Shown here piece after piece: positions 60,111 to 64,000 of a stretch of DNA of 64,000 nt. A program made the translations under genes and the position numbers. The notes beneath the pieces were generated by a model. That model ran no database searches. It was not told the origin of the DNA and was given only the letters and a program-made list of their open reading frames with translations. The stretch spans positions 50,863,924 through 50,927,923 of the forward strand of contig OX393581.1 in the NCBI GenBank assembly GCA_947652605.1, in the 5' to 3' direction. This DNA comes from Elmis aenea. Taxonomy: Eukaryota > Arthropoda > Insecta > Coleoptera > Elmidae. The first letter of the stretch is position 1. Every line of letters begins with the position of its first letter.

Positions 60111-60569
60111 AAAATCAACATTTTTGTTAACAGTATCATCGATTTATTTTATTCAATCTTACTGTGTTACGTTAAGGACCGTTCAATGGTTTTCCTAAAA
60201 AAATCTCAGGTTATTACTCGCGAACGTAATGCAAAAATAAAAATATCCGCCATTGTCAGGATGGAGGTTATTTAAGAGGGGCATTTCCCGTTTACAACAC
60301 ACACATTAGCGCGTCCGCCCGGAAGTCGGGCGTCCGTCAACCGGAAGTGTCCTGTATATCCGATGGGATTTCCAGCAAGCCTTTGTTGTTGTTTAGGTTA
60401 CTAATTTACTCCATCAGCGCGCGAAATCCGCTTAAGTTGTTTAAATAAAATTATCCCCAACTGCTCCCAATTCCTTAAAGTTTTTATCAGCAGCTGAAGT
60501 TGCCTCGGGATTAACGAAAAAGTGTACAAAACGATGTTTCAAAACAGAATAAATGAAGGAGCTGGAACA
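60111..60569. other. Noncoding spacer
   Basis: Contains a GC-rich patch with CCGGAAGTCGGGCG and CCGGAAGTGTCC at 60318-60351. No gene seen. Confidence 0.4.
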
Positions 60570-60892
60570 CACAGGGTGTTCAAGATAAGCAAACAATCAC
60601 GTAAAGAAGCAATGAGAAAATTGTACCAAAAAAATTCACTTTTATTTGTTATGTACAGCGTTTCCCAAGATGCTGGCTTCGCTGTCACTGTAAATTAATT
60701 CCGAACCCAGGAATTGTCCTAACTGGATTTTGGACAATGGTGCGTGATGTTGCCCATGTTACTCAATCTGTATTCCGAAAAAATATTCCAAGAAGCTCTG
60801 TGCAACGTCGAACAAGAAATAAATATTATTGGGAAACTTATGAACAACATTCCCTATTAAAACATCGAAATTTTCCCACCCTGCACACCTCC
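60570..60892 (+). mobile_element. Short TIR element remnant related to the 47-kb element
   Basis: ACACAGGGTGTTCAAG at 60571 opposes AAAACATCGAAATTTTCCCACCCTGCAC ending at 60888. The right end matches the terminus of the element at 46830-47286. A + frame with VRDVAHVTQSVFRKNIPRSS may be a transposase scrap; it is not firmly identified. Confidence 0.5.
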
Positions 60893-60989
60893 TTGCCTTA
60901 ACCCATCGTTTATGTCAAAAGTCTTTGATTGCAGATTATCTTTTTTCACATCATTTTTGTTATTCATGTGTAGGCTTTGTTTACTCTTT

Positions 60990-62400
60990 AATAGTTAATG
61001 GCTAATATTTCTACGTTTTAATCCTTCCCAAATAATTGTTTTTTGTGACACTCTGTCAAAAGCCTTTTCCAAGTCCAAAAATGCCAGGTATACTTCTGCC
61101 TCTTTTGTTCCCTTTTTTTCCATTAATTGTTTCACGGTGAAGATGTGGTCGTGTGTACTTCTGCTTTTCCTAAATCCGCTTCGTGTTTCCGCTAATTGTT
61201 TTTTAGTTGATTCCTTCAGTTTCCTCTCTAGTATGAACTCATAGGCTTTGGATGGTTCTAGGACAATCACCCCCTGGACAATCACCCCCCGGACAATAAC
61301 CCCCGGACAATAACCACCCGTACAAATAACCCCCAGACAACAAATAACCCCCGCACAAATAACCTCCCGTGTAAAAAAACCCCCCAGACAATTAACCCCC
61401 CGTGCAAAAAAAAAACAACGACTAACTTGAAATATCGGTAAATTATGATGGTCGTAATGTAAAGTGTTAAAGTTGCAAATAAAAAAATTAAAGGCAGAAT
61501 AACAATATAATCTTCTTCTGGTGTTATCTTTGATTGGGCGCACTCGAACTGCGAAAATATATGGCGATATCTTAATAAGAAGCAGTTCGTATGTTTAATA
61601 AAGTATGCATAAATACGTGAAGTACAGGAATAATTCTTGGAAAATATTATAGTACAAATATCAAAGAAAGGATGACAATTATGGTTTGCAGGTATGCTCC
61701 GCTTAAATTTGTACTGTTATGACCATCATAACGAGATTTAATTAAAATACTTTACAAATATAAGTTTATTTAAATAAACCATAAAGTTTACAAGTTTACT
61801 AATTTTAATCCTAATCCTATGATGTTAATATAATTCCAAATCGCTGCATGATGGCCATAACAGTGAAAAAATGTGCGTTCAAAGGTAACACCCGAAGAAG
61901 ATTGAATTGTTAATCTGCCTTAATTTCTTTTTTTTTGCAACTTTATCACTTTACATTGCGGCAATTATAATCTACTGTTATTTCAAGTTAGTCGTTGTTT
62001 TTTTTTGCACGGGGGGTTTTTTACACCGGGGGTTATTTCTGCGGGGGTTATTTGTCCGGGGGTTATTTGTACGGGAGGTTATTGTCCAGGGGGTGATTGT
62101 CCTGTTACCCTTTGGATATAATGCTTAATAGTGTAATCCCTCTGTAGTTTGTGCAGTTTTGGTTGTCTCTTTTTTTAAATATTGGTATTATTATACCGAT
62201 TTTCCATTCGTTTGGTACTTTTCCTTGGGTCCATGCTTTGTTGGTCCATGCTTTGTTAAATAAGTAGTGTGTAACTATGTCTATTGCTTCATTTCCTAAA
62301 TTATTTACCATTTCTGGTGTGATAAAGTCATGTCCAGCTTACTTCCCTTGCTTTAGTTGTTTCATTGCTTCTACAACTTCTTCTCAAAAGATTATAAAAG
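60990..62400 (-). pseudogene. RTE/L1-like LINE reverse transcriptase, split by a foldback-like insertion
   Basis: Two minus-strand segments form one RT domain. From about 62395: VVEAMKQLKQGK, stop, then GHDFITPEMVNNLG, VPNEWKIGIIIPIFKKRDNQ and NYRGITLLSIISK. After the insertion (61254-62109): KAYEFILERKLKESTKKQLA, ETRSGFRKSRSTHDHIFTVK and VYLAFLDLEKAFDRVSQ (first catalytic Asp block), ending near 60995. The frame is continuous when the insertion and one 8-bp duplicate are discounted. A 15-bp tandem duplication makes a repeated NKAWT near 62240. Both ends are truncated and the catalytic DD box is missing. Confidence 0.9.
61254..62109. mobile_element. 856-bp foldback-like element with tandem-repeat TIRs and 8-bp target duplication
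   Basis: Flanked by CTTTGGAT at 61246-61253 and 62110-62117. The ends are inverted (GGTTCTAGGACAATCACCCC and GGTAACAGGACAATCACCCC). Each arm begins with a run of ~11-15-bp units of the type GGACAATAACCCCC and then continues as ordinary inverted sequence, for about 275 bp on the left and 230 bp on the right (CAACGACTAACTTGAAAT at 61418 against its complement at 61980). There is no transposase. Tandem repeats inside TIRs are the hallmark of foldback elements; an 8-bp duplication is typical of hAT or P superfamilies. The superfamily is therefore open. Confidence 0.9.
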
Positions 62401-63404
62401 AACTAATTTCCTGTCGCTCGTTAATCTAAGATTTTACTTCGTATTGTTATTATTTCTGCACAGCCCGTGTTGACTGTTTCGAAATGCTATCACAAATATA
62501 AATGATACGCATTTCCAAGCTGGAGCCGTTGTCGTATTTATCATAAAATATTTACCGACTCTCCTTCGTTTACGAGATAAATTTTACAGAAACGACAATA
62601 TTTGAACGCGGAATATAAGGCCTTGCTATACGTGACATCACGTGTCACTGCGCTTAGAATTTCCTGCATTTTTATTCAGCGACGATGTGTAAAGAAGAGC
62701 ACTTGAGTGCTGTAATCTGACTGTAACGCTATTTGAATATTTTGAAATATGTAGGGAAACTCGCACGTCTTCAAGCGACGTCTCCGCATGTAAGTGATGT
62801 CGTTACAAGTGGCTGGACATGGAAGCATTCGCTCCAGAGACAAATAACATGAATTTGACTAATTTTTTTTTCTTTTACAAATAGTGTCACGGATTGGCGT
62901 GGTCCGTCGGCTGAAGCAAAACGTGGCACGTACGATTACAGACACGGCTCGAGGCATCTCTTATTTATTTTTAATGTTTCTGGTTAGAATGAGACACGGA
63001 AATAAAATAAACGGCCTCGTTTAAGCGGTCTGGCTCGACTCTGAATTATAAATAATTTAATACCGCGGTGCATGTACATAAATCGATGGTGGCGAATCGT
63101 GTATCCAAGTCGGTCCTGGATGGCCGCGCGACTTGCCGGCATTAATCATCCAGACGCGACGGACGCGGCACGGACTGTCAACGAGATAGGGCTTCGTCAG
63201 CCTTTAGGACTTGCTGATGTTTCACTACCCACAATTTACTACTTACTGGGTTAACTCGGCTGAAAGTAAGAGTTGTAGAATCATCCCCTGTTTTAAAAAT
63301 ACATAGTTACCGCGAGCGATTTCAATCTAAAAATATTTTTCTAATATTTATAAAATATTCCCTTAAAATGAGATGAGCTCACATAGGTCAATATTGCTAC
63401 TAAC
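62401..63404. other. Noncoding, partly GC-rich stretch
   Basis: 62600-63260 is clearly GC-richer than its surroundings. It holds a 60-codon + frame (63072-63254) with no recognisable domain. It may be a conserved noncoding region or a decayed gene; I cannot decide. Confidence 0.35.
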
Positions 63405-63405
63405 A

Positions 63406-63600
63406 AATTATATCTAAGCACTTCGAAAAATGATACATTAAAAGACAAACCGATAATCGAAGGAGAATTATATCTAAGCACTTCGAAAAATGATACATTA
63501 AAAGACAAACCGATAATCGAAGGAGAAAACTACTACAAGATCATCAATTTGGATTCCGGGAGACACTATCAACTATAGAACGAGTTCAAGACTAAAAAAC
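63406..63600 (+). pseudogene. Jockey-like LINE RT fragment with an exact 60-bp tandem duplication
   Basis: Ends with DHQFGFRETLSTIERVQD (from about 63540), the same RT block as DYQFGFRQKYSTIDEVHRIT at 40.5 kb, preceded one frame away by KPIIEGENYYK. The upstream 60 bp (63406-63465) is repeated exactly at 63466-63525. Too little remains for a family call beyond jockey-like. Confidence 0.75.
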
Positions 63601-63645
63601 ACGCTTGAAGTGTTTGTGCCTCTGTATTTCTTCGTGTCTGGAACA

Positions 63646-63776
63646 TTCCTTGCCCACAATTCTTCGCCTCCACAATTCTTCGCCTCCACAATTCTACGCC
63701 CACAATTCTTCGCCTACACAATTCTTCGCCCACAATTCTTCGCCTACACAATTCTTCGCTGCCACAATTTTTCGCC
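63646..63776. repeat. CCACAATTCTTCG minisatellite, second locus
   Basis: About nine units of CCCACAATTCTTCG with CTC- or TAC-extended variants (CGCCTCCACAATTC, CGCCTACACAATTC). Same motif and same orientation as 44410-44697. Open frames through it on both strands are repeat artefacts. Confidence 0.95.
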
Positions 63777-63854
63777 GCATACAAGCAAATCACAAATTTT
63801 GTTGTAAATGTGATTGTTTTTATTTATAACGTAATTTTTACAGATTATTTTACA

Positions 63855-63889
63855 TTAGGTTAGGTCGGGTCAGGTCAGGTCAGGTCAGG
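63855..63889 (+). repeat. Interstitial telomere-like pentamers (TTAGG)2-TCGGG-(TCAGG)4
   Basis: Seven pentamers in perfect register: TTAGG, TTAGG, TCGGG, then TCAGG four times. TTAGG is the ancestral arthropod telomere repeat and TCAGG is the Tribolium-type beetle repeat. The run is too short for a telomere. Confidence 0.75.
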
Positions 63890-64000
63890 TTAATTTAATT
63901 TTTATTCATACTATAATAACCTAAACAAGATTAACAATCACAACATACTCTATTTTAAACATAATATAAAAGAAGAAGTATTAATATACAACAAACGACG
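63890..64000. other. AT-rich window end
   Basis: Nothing recognised. Confidence 0.4.

Noticed and set aside
61260..61420. Hydrophobic VICAGVICCLGVICTGG-like segment fused to RT
   Set aside because: It is the translated tandem-repeat arm of the foldback-like insertion and not a membrane domain.
63569..63829. Open frames on both strands of 65-74 codons
   Set aside because: Same minisatellite artefact as at 44.4 kb.
1..64000. Search for multi-gene defence, CRISPR or biosynthetic systems
   Set aside because: No CRISPR-like spacing, no clustered co-directional genes and no bacterial features. All recognisable coding sequence is one host gene plus transposable elements.

Overview
This is AT-rich, intron-and-transposon-dominated animal DNA, most likely from an insect and probably a beetle. 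Three things point there. There is one clear host gene, an out at first (oaf) orthologue. The transposon load is insect-like: mariner, rosa-type DD41D elements, hAT and jockey-like LINEs. A short in-register run of TTAGG followed by TCAGG pentamers at 63855-63889 matches the arthropod and the Tribolium-type telomere repeats. I see no bacterial-style operons, no rRNA, no convincing tRNA and no CRISPR.

Host gene: one oaf exon lies at 24981-25303 on the + strand. A 36-nt microexon at 37470-37505 continues the protein in frame into a segment that resembles vertebrate OAF. Exon 1 and the cysteine-rich 3' exons are not seen. Most of the window is therefore probably long oaf introns, filled with mobile elements. 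A juxtaposed acceptor/donor at 6721-6730 looks like a recursive (ratchet) splice site in the upstream intron.

Layout: 0.4-1.7 kb, a nearly full-length decayed mariner with TA target duplication. 2.1-2.6 kb, nested inverted and tandem repeats. 3.5-5.4 kb, a hAT 3' end split by a 1.3-kb TA-flanked element. 10-11.4 kb, a LINE tail, a satellite-like monomer and a 638-bp MITE. 15.2-16.7 kb, a ~315-bp satellite array abutting a second MITE copy. 18.1-20.1 kb, a THAP-domain relic between 16-bp inverted repeats. 21.2-21.7 and 26.4-27.3 kb, jockey-like LINE remnants. 23.1-24.6 kb, an element with ~500-bp terminal inverted repeats (TIRs). 29.5-32.7 kb, further LINE fragments. 39.6-40.8 kb, a larger jockey remnant. 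41.5-42.7 kb, satellite array B. 43.8-44.7 kb, a mariner remnant joined to a 14-bp minisatellite. 45.6-47.3 kb, two truncated transposase elements. 50 kb, a jockey piece. 52.3-53.4 kb, array C. 54.5-55.8 kb, an almost intact DD41D transposon. 55.9-57.1 kb, LINE pieces. 58.9-60.1 kb, array D. 61-62.4 kb, a LINE RT gene split by a foldback-like element with an 8-bp target duplication. 63.4-63.9 kb, a jockey fragment with a 60-bp tandem duplication, the same minisatellite and the telomere-like run.

Recurring theme: several unrelated-looking elements, and the satellite monomers, share the end motif TATACAGGGTG. Three nested insertions or arrays (hAT, LINE RT, MITE/satellite) preserve clear target-site evidence. 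I found no defence system or other multi-gene system. The most novel material is the satellite family with its conserved GC-rich box, the foldback element and the splice-site architecture of oaf.
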